A DNA stretch of 64,000 nucleotides from NCBI GenBank assembly GCA_023428545.1, contig JAEYXH010000006.1, positions 43,991-107,990 on the forward strand, in the 5' to 3' direction. The notes below the pieces were generated by a model. It had not been told where the DNA came from, made no database searches, and saw nothing but the letters and a program-made list of their open reading frames with translations. A program made the position numbers and the translations under genes. This document shows, one piece after another, positions 7,284 to 16,481 of this stretch (the stretch's first letter is position 1; every line of letters begins with the position of its first letter). The DNA is from Bacteroidota bacterium (GTDB taxonomy: Bacteria > Bacteroidota > Bacteroidia > Bacteroidales > Prolixibacteraceae).

Positions 7284-8296
7284 GGGTGTATAACGATGTT
7301 GGGTTTGATCACTTCAATTTCATGTTGGTCCATAAGGAGTTTCAATCCTAAAAACATTTCCTCATTACGATAGGTTCCGATAATTGCTCCACCTGAACCG
7401 GTGAATTTGGCGCTTGCTCCAGTTGATCTTGCCAATTCAACCATTTCGATATTGCCCGGGGTTATGGGAATGGTTTTCCTGCGAAGGTCAAAATTCTCAT
7501 TCATCAGCTCATGCATTGTATTGTAATCACCTATTACCATTGCCTGCAGGAACTCATTTGTGATTTCACCCCAGCGATTCATTGCGGCAAGGACTGCAGG
7601 ATCACCAATCTCGAAACGTGCCCGAAGATTGTTGTGTACAACCTCGGTTCCTTCCGATAGATTTCTGCGATAGGCTATGAAAAAGGGAGGAAGGCAATCA
7701 CTGGGCACAGGTTCATATTTTCCAAATCCGTGCTGATCCATATGATCTTTATTGAAGTCCATGTAAATGGGATGTTCAAAGGCTTGGGCTACCCGATCCT
7801 GAAGTCCGGCAGCTATCCCAAGTTCCCTTGTTTCAACCGATAGGACGAGATTTGCCAATATTTGCGGTGGAATATCCAATTGGTAAAACCGTAAAAGGGC
7901 TTTGAAACAAGCCGTAATGATTGCGCTTGATCCTGCCAATCCCAGCCTCAGTGGAATGTTGGAACTATACCGTATCGTGAAATTCCGTTGATCAAGTAAT
8001 ATACCATTATCCCGGCAATAATCGTGAAATACCTTAATTGAAGCTTTGAGTAATCGCAATCCTCCATAATACCCTGCAAAGCATACGTCCTTCACGAGTT
8101 CATCGATACTTTGAAACCAGGCAACATCAAGCCTTTCAGGTTTAACTTCAAGTTCAGGTGTTTCCCAAAGCTGTACTTTAGCCAGAAAATTGGAAAAAAC
8201 AAAGGCTATGGTTTTCCCAAAATAACCATCAGATGGATTTCCAATGACAGCGGCCCTAGGGTATGAATAAGTCTCTATTATCATACTATTCAACAA
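7280..8296 (-). CDS. GHMP sugar kinase, glucuronokinase-like
   Basis: A 338-residue GHMP-superfamily kinase. The ATP-binding motif 2 is PLRLGLAGSSAI (residues 115-126), motif 3 is FTGSGGAIIG near residue 295, and an N-terminal segment with NPSDGYFGKTIAF (20-32) resembles the plant glucuronokinase N-terminus. Family knowledge: glucuronokinase phosphorylates D-glucuronate at C1, and the product is activated to UDP-glucuronate by a pyrophosphorylase. Coupling to the galU gene fits this. Alternatives are galactokinase-like or heptose kinase-like GHMP members. Two in-frame starts exist (8296 and residue 5). A -7-like element, TAAATTTG read on the minus strand, sits at 8365-8372. Confidence 0.75.
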   Translation of the reverse strand: MLNSMIIETYSYPRAAVIGNPSDGYFGKTIAFVFSNFLAKVQLWETPELEVKPERLDVAWFQSIDELVKDVCFAGYYGGLRLLKASIKVFHDYCRDNGILLDQRNFTIRYSSNIPLRLGLAGSSAIITACFKALLRFYQLDIPPQILANLVLSVETRELGIAAGLQDRVAQAFEHPIYMDFNKDHMDQHGFGKYEPVPSDCLPPFFIAYRRNLSEGTEVVHNNLRARFEIGDPAVLAAMNRWGEITNEFLQAMVIGDYNTMHELMNENFDLRRKTIPITPGNIEMVELARSTGASAKFTGSGGAIIGTYRNEEMFLGLKLLMDQHEIEVIKPNIVIHP

Positions 8297-8437
8297 TACA
8301 AAACCTTCCCGTCAGGATTAGTAAATTCAATATTTCTATTGGGAAAGATTTGGTTTATTCGGCACAAATTTAAAACAATTCACCGATGCAAAATCCCATG
8401 ATGAAATTATGGTGGATATAGATAGTGCAACAATTAT

Positions 8438-10342
8438 TTACATCCATTTCTTCATGGCGGTCTTATTTATGTCATTCAAGATATTTTTTGCTTCAGGGGT
8501 ATAAAGGTATTCAAGTTCTTTACTGAAATAGGTGTTGATTTTACCCCTGACCATTTTCATGGATGAATTAAGAAGCGCATTATCTTCAGAAAATGACTCC
8601 GGCAAAACCGCAATGGTAGCGGGAAGCCATCTTTCAGGAAACTGGCCTTCGAATTTGCCCCCCTTCTTGTAGGCATCAATTTCTTTTTGAAGAGTCTTCA
8701 ATGCAAATTCAACCGCTACGTCACTTCCTTTGGCAAAACCTTGTTTTTCAGCTTCACGAATCAATAATGCTGCATTAGGGACAAGTAGTCCGACAGTGTA
8801 TGGATTTTGGTTATTGTGCAACATGGCTTGGTCAATGTATGGTGATTGATCCACCATGGCCTCTTCGATTCCTTCAGGACTGTACTTTTCACCATCAGAT
8901 GAGATCAAAAGGCTTTTAAAACGGCCGAGAACATAGAGGAACCCGTCGGAATCCATAAATCCCATATCGCCGGTATGCAGCCATCCATTGCGGAGTGTAT
9001 CGGCCGTGGCGACAGGGTTGTCCCAGTATCCGACCATTACATTGTCACCTTTAATACAAATCTCACCCTTCTCGCCCAGTGGCAATTCAATGCCTTTGTC
9101 GTCAAGGATCTTGAGTTCCATATGTTTAACCAGTTTTCCTGAAGAACCAAATTTGATGTTGGCCAGTGAATTACTGGAGATCACCGGAGAGGCTTCCGAT
9201 AATCCATATCCCTGGCACATAGGAATACCTATTGCATAAAAAAACCGTTGGAGTTCAATATCCAGAAGAGCTCCTCCTCCGACGAAAAATCGCATTTCAC
9301 CCCCGAAACCATCTCTGATCTTCGTGAACAGGATTTTGTCAAAGAGTGAAAGTAATGGTTTGAGCAGTATTCGGGATCCTTTGCCCCTGTTCCATCCATT
9401 TGCATTATAACGATATGCCACCTTTAATGCAAAATTGAAAAGTTTCCATGTAGTTTCTCCTTTGGTGCGAATGCTTGCTTCGATGTTTTTTCTGAAATTC
9501 TTGGCCAGTGCAGGTACACTCATCATGATATGGGGCTTGAATTCCTTTATGTTTTTGGGTACATTTCGTAAGGTTTCCAAGGGCGTTTTTCCCTGCTCGA
9601 CGGATGCCACCGATGCACCATTATACATGAAACAATAGAGACAGGCAGTATGGGCAAATGAATGATCCCATGGTAGTATTGCCAGAGTTCGCCATGTAGA
9701 GTCAATTGACATTAGGGTATTGGCCTGTAAAGTATTTGCAGCATAATTGAGGTGACTTAACATTATTCCCTTAGGATCAGCTGTTGTGCCTGAAGTATAA
9801 CTGATATTTGCCAGATCGCCAGGTTGGATATTCTGCCAAATTTGGGTTAACCGTTCAGGGTTTTCCTTAAGCAACTCATCGCCCATCCTTAACACTTGGT
9901 CATAATCAATATCTCCTTGCAATTTATTGGGTTTGCCGTCAAAATAAATTATTTTCTCCAGCGAAGGCAGATCGTTCCTGATTTCTTCGGCTTTGGGAGC
10001 CTGGTTTCGTGATACCAGCAACATCCTGGCTCCGGAATGTTTAAGCCTGAATGCCAATTCATTTGATGCATCTAGTTTTACTGATAAGGGCACATTTATT
10101 CCCCCGGCATACAAGATCCCAAGTTCTCCTATAATCCATGAATTCCGTCCTTCCGAGATTAACCCAACCCGGTCGCCCTTTTTTAGCCCATGTTGCAACA
10201 ATCCTGCAGCAAATTTTAATATTTCATTGTGGGTTTCACGATAGGTTATTCCTTCATATTTGCCATTCCTTTTTTCCCATAGATAAATATTGTCGGGATA
10301 CTTGGCAACACTGCTTTCAAAAAGTTCAATAATAGTTTTCAT
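8438..10342 (-). CDS. Long-chain acyl-CoA synthetase (AMP-forming)
   Basis: A 634-residue member of the ANL adenylating superfamily. The P-loop-like motif SYTSGTTADPKGIMLSH is at 181-197, the adenine motif GYGLSEASPV near 385, the WLHTGDMGFMDSDGFLYVLGR hinge region near 450-470 and a Lys-containing C-terminal domain follow. Length and the missing short N-terminal extension fit the long-chain FadD15/AMP-binding group found in Bacteroidota. It would activate fatty acids to acyl-CoA for lipid synthesis or degradation; chain length is not predictable. It is transcribed alone, divergently from the GntR regulator at 10562. Confidence 0.88.
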   Translation of the reverse strand: MKTIIELFESSVAKYPDNIYLWEKRNGKYEGITYRETHNEILKFAAGLLQHGLKKGDRVGLISEGRNSWIIGELGILYAGGINVPLSVKLDASNELAFRLKHSGARMLLVSRNQAPKAEEIRNDLPSLEKIIYFDGKPNKLQGDIDYDQVLRMGDELLKENPERLTQIWQNIQPGDLANISYTSGTTADPKGIMLSHLNYAANTLQANTLMSIDSTWRTLAILPWDHSFAHTACLYCFMYNGASVASVEQGKTPLETLRNVPKNIKEFKPHIMMSVPALAKNFRKNIEASIRTKGETTWKLFNFALKVAYRYNANGWNRGKGSRILLKPLLSLFDKILFTKIRDGFGGEMRFFVGGGALLDIELQRFFYAIGIPMCQGYGLSEASPVISSNSLANIKFGSSGKLVKHMELKILDDKGIELPLGEKGEICIKGDNVMVGYWDNPVATADTLRNGWLHTGDMGFMDSDGFLYVLGRFKSLLISSDGEKYSPEGIEEAMVDQSPYIDQAMLHNNQNPYTVGLLVPNAALLIREAEKQGFAKGSDVAVEFALKTLQKEIDAYKKGGKFEGQFPERWLPATIAVLPESFSEDNALLNSSMKMVRGKINTYFSKELEYLYTPEAKNILNDINKTAMKKWM

Positions 10343-10561
10343 CTATTTGGTTTTTTGTGAATTACTGTTAACGTCCCGATTAGCCTAAGGCCGGTTATGA
10401 GTTAAGATAAAGAATATTACTGGTGTGTTGGGTTTGTTGCCGGTAAAAATTACATGATCTTTCTGGTGCATCTTCAAATTTAGGAAATTTTTGGAATCAG
10501 AATTTCTAACGATCTCATTTTTTAATTGTTAAATTAGCATCCACTTAAATATTACGCTAAA

Positions 10562-11566
10562 ATGTCCAAACCCGGGATTCGTATCCATTTTCATGGCTCT
10601 ACACCAAAATACAGACAGGTGATGGACGCAATTATTCAGTCTATTGAAAGGAAGCACCTGCGATTGGGTGACAAGCTGCCTTCAATAAATCAAATCTGTT
10701 TGGAGAATGATGTACACAGGGATACTGTTATGGTCGCCCTAAACCAACTTAAGGCCAAAGGAATAATACGTAGCTACCAGGGGAAAGGATATTACATTAG
10801 CAGCATCGACATAGATATAAAAGAAAAAGTGTTTGTGCTGTTGGAAGAGTTGAACGAAAGGACAAGTTCCATTTACAATTCTTTTATAAAGTCCTTTGAT
10901 TCGGAAATTTCGGCAGATCTTTTTTTTGTGAATCACAACTTATTGAAGATACGAAACATGGTTTCGGGTCACTTGGGGAAATACACCCATTATGTAATGG
11001 CATCCGAGATTTATGAATATGTGTCACATTTAATCACAAAGGACCTTTATTCGAGATTGATCGTTATAGGTCGTTCCAAAGGCCTTCATAAATCAATTTC
11101 TTGTGTCTATCAGGATTGTGAAAGTGATATGTACGAAATGATGAAAATTGTTCGCAAGAGCTTGAGTAAGTATTGTCGGCTGGTCTATCTTCATCAGGGC
11201 ATAATTGAACCTGAAGGTCGAATCAACGGATTCATACGCTATTGCCGTGAAGAAAATGTGGAACATTTAATTGTTGATAAAATTGAGAATCTGCGGATCA
11301 GACAATATGAAGCTTTTTTTACTGCCGATGATCGTTCAATGGTGGAAATTATCAGGCAGATACGCCTGAGTGGATTTCTTCCCGGGGAGGAGGTCGGATT
11401 GGTTTCTTTTGGTGAATCCATTCTTAAGGAAGTACTGGTTGGAGGGTTAACCACTATTTCGGTTGATTACACTGAATTTGGACAACGCCTTATTGAACTT
11501 ATTAAAAGTGGGAAAAGGGGATCATTCAGAATTCGATCAAGGATTATGCAAAGAGCATCACTTTAA
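10562..11566 (+). CDS. GntR-family regulator with periplasmic-binding-protein-like sensor domain
   Basis: A 334-residue regulator. Residues 14-78 form a GntR winged helix (KYRQVMDAIIQSIERKHLRLGDKLPSINQI, then DVHRDTVMVALNQLKAKGII and SYQGKGYYI). Residues 88-325 look like a LacI/periplasmic-binding type 1 fold that would bind a sugar-like ligand. This architecture is common in Bacteroidota sugar regulons. No sugar-utilisation operon is adjacent; the neighbours are an acyl-CoA synthetase (divergent) and a metallophosphoesterase (34 nt downstream, same strand), so the target is unknown. It probably regulates at a distance. Confidence 0.88.
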   Translation: MSKPGIRIHFHGSTPKYRQVMDAIIQSIERKHLRLGDKLPSINQICLENDVHRDTVMVALNQLKAKGIIRSYQGKGYYISSIDIDIKEKVFVLLEELNERTSSIYNSFIKSFDSEISADLFFVNHNLLKIRNMVSGHLGKYTHYVMASEIYEYVSHLITKDLYSRLIVIGRSKGLHKSISCVYQDCESDMYEMMKIVRKSLSKYCRLVYLHQGIIEPEGRINGFIRYCREENVEHLIVDKIENLRIRQYEAFFTADDRSMVEIIRQIRLSGFLPGEEVGLVSFGESILKEVLVGGLTTISVDYTEFGQRLIELIKSGKRGSFRIRSRIMQRASL

Positions 11567-11600
11567 GCAGAAGATTACATTACAGCTGAAAAGAATATTT

Positions 11601-12524
11601 ATGTACGATATTATTGGCGATATACATGGTCATGCAACCATATTGAAGAATTTATTCGATAAACTGGGATATAAGAAAGGGATTAACGGATACTTTCATC
11701 CGGAACGCAAGGCTGTATTTGTTGGCGATTTTACAAACAGAGGACCCGAGATCCGGAAAACCTTAAGGACCGTAAGACAAATGGTAGAAGCTGGAAATGC
11801 CATGGCAGTTCTTGGAAATCATGAAATTAACAATATTCTATATCATCTCAGACCTGAAAATGATGTTCCTTTATTGGATATCCATGGTAAAAGATATTTA
11901 TCGGTAACACAGACCATCGAGGAGTTTAAACCTTATGCCCAGGAATGGAAGGAGCATCGGAAATGGTTACGTACCCTTCCTTTTTTCCTGGAGCTTGAAG
12001 GGATTAGGGTAGCTCATGCATACTGGAGCGATTCGCATATACGCATAATAAAGGAGAATCTGCCGGAAGGTAAGATCAGTAAACAAATATTCAGGGATCT
12101 GATCCTTAATCCACATTCTGATCTGTCACAGGCTATTTTGCAAACAACGCGTGGAGTTCACCTGATTCTTCCGCCAGATTTGAAAATCATGGATCATAGG
12201 AAAAGGAACCATCGCTTTTTTAGGATTCGTTGGTGGGAAACACCTGAAGGAAAGAGCTTTCAAAACTGGTCATTTGAAAGTAAATTTCGATTGCCGAATT
12301 ACACCATTCCACCGGAGATATATCCCCGATTTGAGATATATCCTGAAGACGCACCTCCTTTATTCTTTGGTCATTACTGTCGGGGCAGAGGACCCTTTGT
12401 AATAAGGAAAAACCTTTGTTGTATTGATTCGTGTATCACCTCCCATAAAATGCTATCAGCCTATCGCTGGAATGGGGAAAGTGAATTGGACCCACAACAG
12501 ATTGTGGTTGCAGGCCCGTCATAA
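11601..12524 (+). CDS. Calcineurin-like metallophosphoesterase
   Basis: A 307-residue protein from the ATG at 11601, chosen because an upstream extension from 11463 would overlap the GntR gene and adds non-family sequence. Metal-binding motifs appear in the canonical order: GDIHGH (residues 6-11), GDFTNRG (42-48), GNHE (72-75), then a later His (VAHAYW) and FGHYCRGRG near the C-terminus. They place it with the PrpA/ApaH-like phosphoesterases, which cleave phosphoproteins or dinucleoside polyphosphates. The substrate is not predictable. It sits 34 nt after the GntR regulator in the same direction. Confidence 0.88.
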   Translation: MYDIIGDIHGHATILKNLFDKLGYKKGINGYFHPERKAVFVGDFTNRGPEIRKTLRTVRQMVEAGNAMAVLGNHEINNILYHLRPENDVPLLDIHGKRYLSVTQTIEEFKPYAQEWKEHRKWLRTLPFFLELEGIRVAHAYWSDSHIRIIKENLPEGKISKQIFRDLILNPHSDLSQAILQTTRGVHLILPPDLKIMDHRKRNHRFFRIRWWETPEGKSFQNWSFESKFRLPNYTIPPEIYPRFEIYPEDAPPLFFGHYCRGRGPFVIRKNLCCIDSCITSHKMLSAYRWNGESELDPQQIVVAGPS

Positions 12525-12705
12525 ATTGAATCCATTTTTGCAACGTGGAAGTCACAGTACCATATTATCCCAATAGTATATTTCAGATGGTTACCCAGAT
12601 GAAGATATGAGTGGAAATTCTATGTTTTAAATATCCAAAATTGATTTTCTGCTGATATATAGAGGGATGCGGTCGTTATTTCTATAAAAATGGTAGAAAT
12701 AAAAA

Positions 12706-12726
12706 AGCCCCTTGTAATAAGAGGCT
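12706..12726 (-). terminator. Terminator of tRNA-Asp
   Basis: Arms 12706-12713 and 12719-12726 (AGCCCCTT/AAGAGGCT, one mismatch), followed on the minus strand by a T-run at 12700-12705. It lies 15 nt past the tRNA 3' end. Confidence 0.65.
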
Positions 12727-12740
12727 CCATAAATTACTTG

Positions 12741-12815
12741 CGGTGCGGACGGGACTCGAACCCGCGACCCTCGGCGTGACAGGCCGATATTCTAACCAAA
12801 CTGAACTACCGCACC
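12741..12815 (-). tRNA. tRNA-Asp (anticodon GTC)
   Basis: Minus strand, 75 nt. The acceptor pair GGTGCGG/CCGCACC is perfect, with discriminator G. The anticodon stem TCGGC/GCCGA encloses the loop CTGTCAC, giving GTC (Asp). The T-arm is CGGGTTCGAGTCCCG. CCA is not encoded. Confidence 0.97.
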
Positions 12816-12862
12816 AGAAAATAGAAGAACTTTAATTTGATTTTGCTTTTTCAAAAGCGTTG

Positions 12863-12892
12863 CAAAGATAGGTTTTCTTTTGTTTTTTACAA
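12863..12892 (-). promoter_or_regulatory. Promoter of tRNA-Asp
   Basis: Read on the minus strand: TTG (12890-12892), 19-nt spacer, TATCTTTG (12863-12870). This is a full match to TTG-N19-TAnnTTTG. Transcription would start near 12857, about 40 nt before the tRNA 5' end. Confidence 0.75.
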
Positions 12893-12945
12893 TAGGTGCC
12901 AAAAAATATATCGGCAGATTTCTTAATTTTCACAAAATTTGATTA

Positions 12946-13491
12946 CTATGGGATATCCTGCTTTTTCACGAAACTAAAGTGGACACTTCCATAGGTCCTG
13001 ATCTCCTGAAAATCAGGCAACTGACTGAAATCCTGGAATTTGTTATGCTCAAGTATAAAAATGCCTCCTGGTTTGAGAATTCCTGACTCCAATACTTTCA
13101 CTGCAATATCTTCGAACCCCCTCATGTCGAATGGGGGATCTGCAAATATCAGGTCGAACTTTTCAGTAGACTTTTGGATAAACCGGAATGCGTCCTCCCG
13201 GCGTACCATCATATTATCAATGCCCAGTTGATTTCTTATTTCCTCTATAAAAAGATAGTGTCTGAAGTTCATTTCCACCGATGTGACATGTGCACATCCT
13301 CTGCTTATAAGTTCATAACTGATGCTGCCCGTGCCGGCAAAAAGATCGAGAGCGTGAATTGTTTCCCAATGAATCCGGTTCTCAAGAATATTAAAAAGAT
13401 TCTCCTTTGCAAAGTCTGTTGTTGGTCTTGCTTTAAAACTTTTGCCAGGATGGAATATCCTTCCTTTATATTTCCCGCCTACAATTCTCAT
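12946..13491 (-). CDS. rsmD: 16S rRNA (guanine966-N2)-methyltransferase RsmD
   Basis: A 181-residue Rossmann methyltransferase. The start MRIVGGKYKGR and the ARPTTDFAKENLFNIL segment (21-36) are typical of RsmD. The SAM motif LDLFAGTGSISYE is at 48-60 and the catalytic DPPF tetrapeptide at 118-121. It methylates G966 of 16S rRNA during 30S assembly. It is the last gene of a three-gene minus operon, 7 nt after the DUF3822 gene. The DUF3822-rsmD order is a conserved Bacteroidota arrangement. Confidence 0.95.
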   Translation of the reverse strand: MRIVGGKYKGRIFHPGKSFKARPTTDFAKENLFNILENRIHWETIHALDLFAGTGSISYELISRGCAHVTSVEMNFRHYLFIEEIRNQLGIDNMMVRREDAFRFIQKSTEKFDLIFADPPFDMRGFEDIAVKVLESGILKPGGIFILEHNKFQDFSQLPDFQEIRTYGSVHFSFVKKQDIP

Positions 13492-13498
13492 GGGGTCA

Positions 13499-14323
13499 TC
13501 ATATAAGTAACGGAATTAAATCATTAACTATCGGTGGTGAATCATGAACCATTTGTGGTAACCGAATTTCTGGATGATGAGATACAACCATAATGCCATT
13601 GTCTAAGCAATATTTGCGGATCATTTCCTTCTTTTCCTCTTGTCCGATAATGGTTAATCCTGCGTTCTCCATTCCGGGAAGTCTGATAATTGCCATTAGA
13701 TAGTAGAGAACGTCCTGTTCATCAATGCAGGAAAATTCATTAAAGAAGCAAAACTGTCCTTGATTGAATCCAAAAAAGCAAATCTCCTTTTTTGAAAAAT
13801 AGCAAAACCATTCCTTGTTTGCATCATTATGCATAAGCTTAAAGTAATGAAACAGCGGTATCGCGTAATGTCTGATATCGGCTTTAGGGTAATATTCCAG
13901 AATTGTTTCCTTTAATGTTAGATCAATCAGCCAGCAAAGCTGATAACCGGAAAGGATTGGCACACTGCTTACCGTTCTGGAATGATTTTTTAAAGATTTT
14001 TTCTCCAGTAAAGAATTCCTGATTTCTTTTTCGTAATGAAGATCACCAGAAAATATACCGGGGTGATATCCGGGCAAAAAAACTTGGATCTTATCAAAGT
14101 TTCCCTTCAATAACTCATATTCTTCACTCAATTCCTGAATTTTTCTTGCAAGAATTCCGTAATGGCTGAGCTTGAAAGAGAGAGTGTGTATTATTGCAAT
14201 CTGGCTATTCTGGTTTTGACGGATTACAAAAGAAAATCCATCCAGGTCAGCCTGGATGGATAAACAATATTGTTGACTGTTTTTCAGGTCAAAGTTACTA
14301 TCCCTGAATACAAAATTCTGCAT
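13499..14323 (-). CDS. DUF3822 family protein
   Basis: A 274-residue protein. Context (immediately upstream of rsmD) and sequence character identify DUF3822, a Bacteroidota-specific family. The predicted fold is mixed alpha/beta without signal peptide or membrane helix; the family has been compared with actin-like ATPase folds, but I see no clear ATP motif. Spacing is 5 nt from the upstream gene and 7 nt to rsmD, so all three are one transcript. The biochemical role is not known. Confidence 0.8.
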   Translation of the reverse strand: MQNFVFRDSNFDLKNSQQYCLSIQADLDGFSFVIRQNQNSQIAIIHTLSFKLSHYGILARKIQELSEEYELLKGNFDKIQVFLPGYHPGIFSGDLHYEKEIRNSLLEKKSLKNHSRTVSSVPILSGYQLCWLIDLTLKETILEYYPKADIRHYAIPLFHYFKLMHNDANKEWFCYFSKKEICFFGFNQGQFCFFNEFSCIDEQDVLYYLMAIIRLPGMENAGLTIIGQEEKKEMIRKYCLDNGIMVVSHHPEIRLPQMVHDSPPIVNDLIPLLI

Positions 14324-14328
14324 TTAAA

Positions 14329-14961
14329 TTACTCCCAGTTACCTGCATTATTGTTGGTCTCGGTCAAGGATCCTACCTTAAGGCCCGGATACCTGTTTTG
14401 AACTCGTCTCTGGTCATTCAGGTTGATTACAAGTTGGCGGTCGAGTCCTCTGAGCAATACGTTGTTATGGACTTTTGCTTCAAAAACGGGAACTTTAATT
14501 CCTGAACCTGTTGTAATCACCGTTGCACCCAATGCAAAATATGCTGTAGTATCATTTAAAGGAACAACTTTCAGCTGCTCAGCGTCAAAACCTGGACCAA
14601 AAACAGATTCCAACACACTTTCACGAAGTGTGTCACGGACAATCAAGCCCAGTTCAAGTGCTTTTCTTTCATTGATTCCCTTTTCGACCATACTATCGGT
14701 AAGGTTACCAATTTTCTTAACCATCCTGACTGAATCATATTTCACAAAATTGATCAGGGTATCCCAACTTCCTGTGAAACGACCATGTACATCCTTGAAT
14801 GCAATCTGTGCTTTGCGGATTTCTTTTAGTCTTTCGATGGTTTGGTTGTAGCGCACATCTTGTTCTTTTTTAAATGTTATAGGGGTTTGGATACTGTTGT
14901 AAACAAAATATGCCAAAACCAAAGCAACAATAAAAAGCGCAACTTGAATTACAGTTCTCAT
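14329..14961 (-). CDS. Single-pass membrane-anchored protein of unknown function
   Basis: A 210-residue protein with an N-terminal hydrophobic anchor (residues 4-22), a charged helical segment rich in Lys/Arg/Glu (33-60) and a beta-rich remainder. Such N-anchored proteins with the sequence KEIRKAQIAFKDVHGRFTGSWDTL recur in Bacteroidota, where the helix-plus-YxxSWDTL pattern resembles pseudopilin-type layouts, but I cannot name a family. It begins the operon with DUF3822 and rsmD. On the minus strand TAATTTTG (14996-15003) is a good -7 element 35 nt upstream of the ATG; no -33 TTG was found. It is divergent from the helicase gene at 15051. Confidence 0.6.
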   Translation of the reverse strand: MRTVIQVALFIVALVLAYFVYNSIQTPITFKKEQDVRYNQTIERLKEIRKAQIAFKDVHGRFTGSWDTLINFVKYDSVRMVKKIGNLTDSMVEKGINERKALELGLIVRDTLRESVLESVFGPGFDAEQLKVVPLNDTTAYFALGATVITTGSGIKVPVFEAKVHNNVLLRGLDRQLVINLNDQRRVQNRYPGLKVGSLTETNNNAGNWE

Positions 14962-15050
14962 TTCTATATTTTTAGTAAGTTATTTTCGGTTGAGGCAAAA
15001 TTATAAAAAAAAATCATTTACCTTCCGTTGGTTATAGTTTTTTATAGGGG

Positions 15051-16481
15051 ATGCTCAAAAATCATATTTTCTCGGTATTAACATCTGGACTGGAATTTCA
15101 ACTTACAGAAAGTCAGATAAATATGTTGGAAAGTCTATCTGATTTTATACTTAATAAGCCGGAGGACTGTGTTTATATTTTAAAGGGTTATGCGGGTACA
15201 GGAAAGACTACGATGATCAGTCAATTGGTAAAAACACTGGATGCATTTCGTATTGGGTCGGTGCTTTTGGCTCCAACAGGCAGGGCAGCAAAAGTATTGA
15301 TGAACTACACCGGAAAGTCCTCATACACTATTCATAAGAAAATTTACCGTCAGAAATCATCTGCTGACGGGATGGGGATTTTTGTGTTGGATAAGAACTT
15401 GCACAAATCCACATATTTTATTGTGGATGAAGCTTCTATGATTTCAAATCAATCAGGGGAAAACTCGGTCTTCGGCTCTGGCAGAGTCCTGGATGATTTA
15501 TTGGAATATGTTTATTCTGGTAACGGTTGTCGATTGATCCTGGTTGGCGATACAGCACAATTGCCCCCTGTCGGAATCAGCCTGAGCCCGGCATTAAGCG
15601 GCGAGAGTATTGAGCAGTATGGGTTTAGTGTTATTGAAAATGAACTGACAGAGGTTGTACGTCAGGAAAAGGACTCGGGTATACTCGAGAATGCCACAGG
15701 TTTAAGAACTTCAATCGGGAATAATGAAATTGCTGATTTTTATTCGATACATGTTAATGATTACTCTGATATTGAGAAAATTCCAGGGGCAGATTTGATT
15801 GACAAGATCAATTGGTGTTACGATAATTATAGTATTTATGACACAATTGTACTTACCCGTTCAAATAAACGAGCTAATCAATACAACAGCGGAATTCGAT
15901 CTTCTATATTGTTTCGTGACTCTGAAATTTCAAGAGGTGATCTACTCATGGTTGTAAAGAACAATTACTTTTGGTCGGAAGGGACTGAGAACCTGGATTT
16001 TATAGCTAATGGTGATATCACAGAGGTTTTGCATATCTATGGGTATGAGAATCTTCATGGATTTCGTTTTGCAGATGTTAGCCTTCGTTTTATTGATTAT
16101 GATGATGTGGAAGTACGCTGTAATATATTGTTGGACACACTTACAATAGAGACAGCAGCCTTGAGTCAGGTCGATAGCAATCGGCTTTTTTTATCCGTAT
16201 CGGAAGATTATCAAGAGATTAAAAATAAGCGGGAGCGGTGGAAGAAAATAAAGCAGGATCCGTATTATAATGCACTACAAGTAAAGTTTGCCTATGCGAT
16301 TACTTGTCATAAAGCACAGGGTGGGCAATGGAAAGCCGTATTTGTGGATACAGGATATTTAACTCCGGAGATGTTGAATCGTGATTTTTATCGTTGGTTG
16401 TATACTGCTTTTACACGACCGGTTGAACGATTATACCTGGTGAATTTTGATAAACGTTTTTTTACCAGGAATAATGATTAG
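15051..16481 (+). CDS. RecD/Dda-like ATP-dependent DNA helicase
   Basis: A 476-residue superfamily 1B helicase. The Walker A motif GYAGTGKTT is at residues 46-54, Walker B is DEASM near 130, motif III is GDTAQLPPVG near 171, and TRSNKRANQYN is near 280. The UvrD/RecD C-terminal part has YAITCHKAQGGQW and YTAFTRPVERLYLV. At this length there is no RecBCD N-terminal domain, so it is a stand-alone RecD2/Dda-type helicase rather than an exonuclease V subunit. It probably acts in repair or replication restart. Its 3' end overlaps the convergent rnz gene by 4 nt. Confidence 0.9.
   Translation: MLKNHIFSVLTSGLEFQLTESQINMLESLSDFILNKPEDCVYILKGYAGTGKTTMISQLVKTLDAFRIGSVLLAPTGRAAKVLMNYTGKSSYTIHKKIYRQKSSADGMGIFVLDKNLHKSTYFIVDEASMISNQSGENSVFGSGRVLDDLLEYVYSGNGCRLILVGDTAQLPPVGISLSPALSGESIEQYGFSVIENELTEVVRQEKDSGILENATGLRTSIGNNEIADFYSIHVNDYSDIEKIPGADLIDKINWCYDNYSIYDTIVLTRSNKRANQYNSGIRSSILFRDSEISRGDLLMVVKNNYFWSEGTENLDFIANGDITEVLHIYGYENLHGFRFADVSLRFIDYDDVEVRCNILLDTLTIETAALSQVDSNRLFLSVSEDYQEIKNKRERWKKIKQDPYYNALQVKFAYAITCHKAQGGQWKAVFVDTGYLTPEMLNRDFYRWLYTAFTRPVERLYLVNFDKRFFTRNND

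Noticed and set aside
11463..11600. N-terminal extension of the metallophosphoesterase
   Set aside because: It overlaps the GntR gene and adds 46 residues that do not resemble the family; the GDIHG motif starts right after the ATG at 11601.
12589..12596. GGTTACC-like site near 12590
   Set aside because: It lacks the leading TG, the T-run and the GAAT block of the sigma-type motif.
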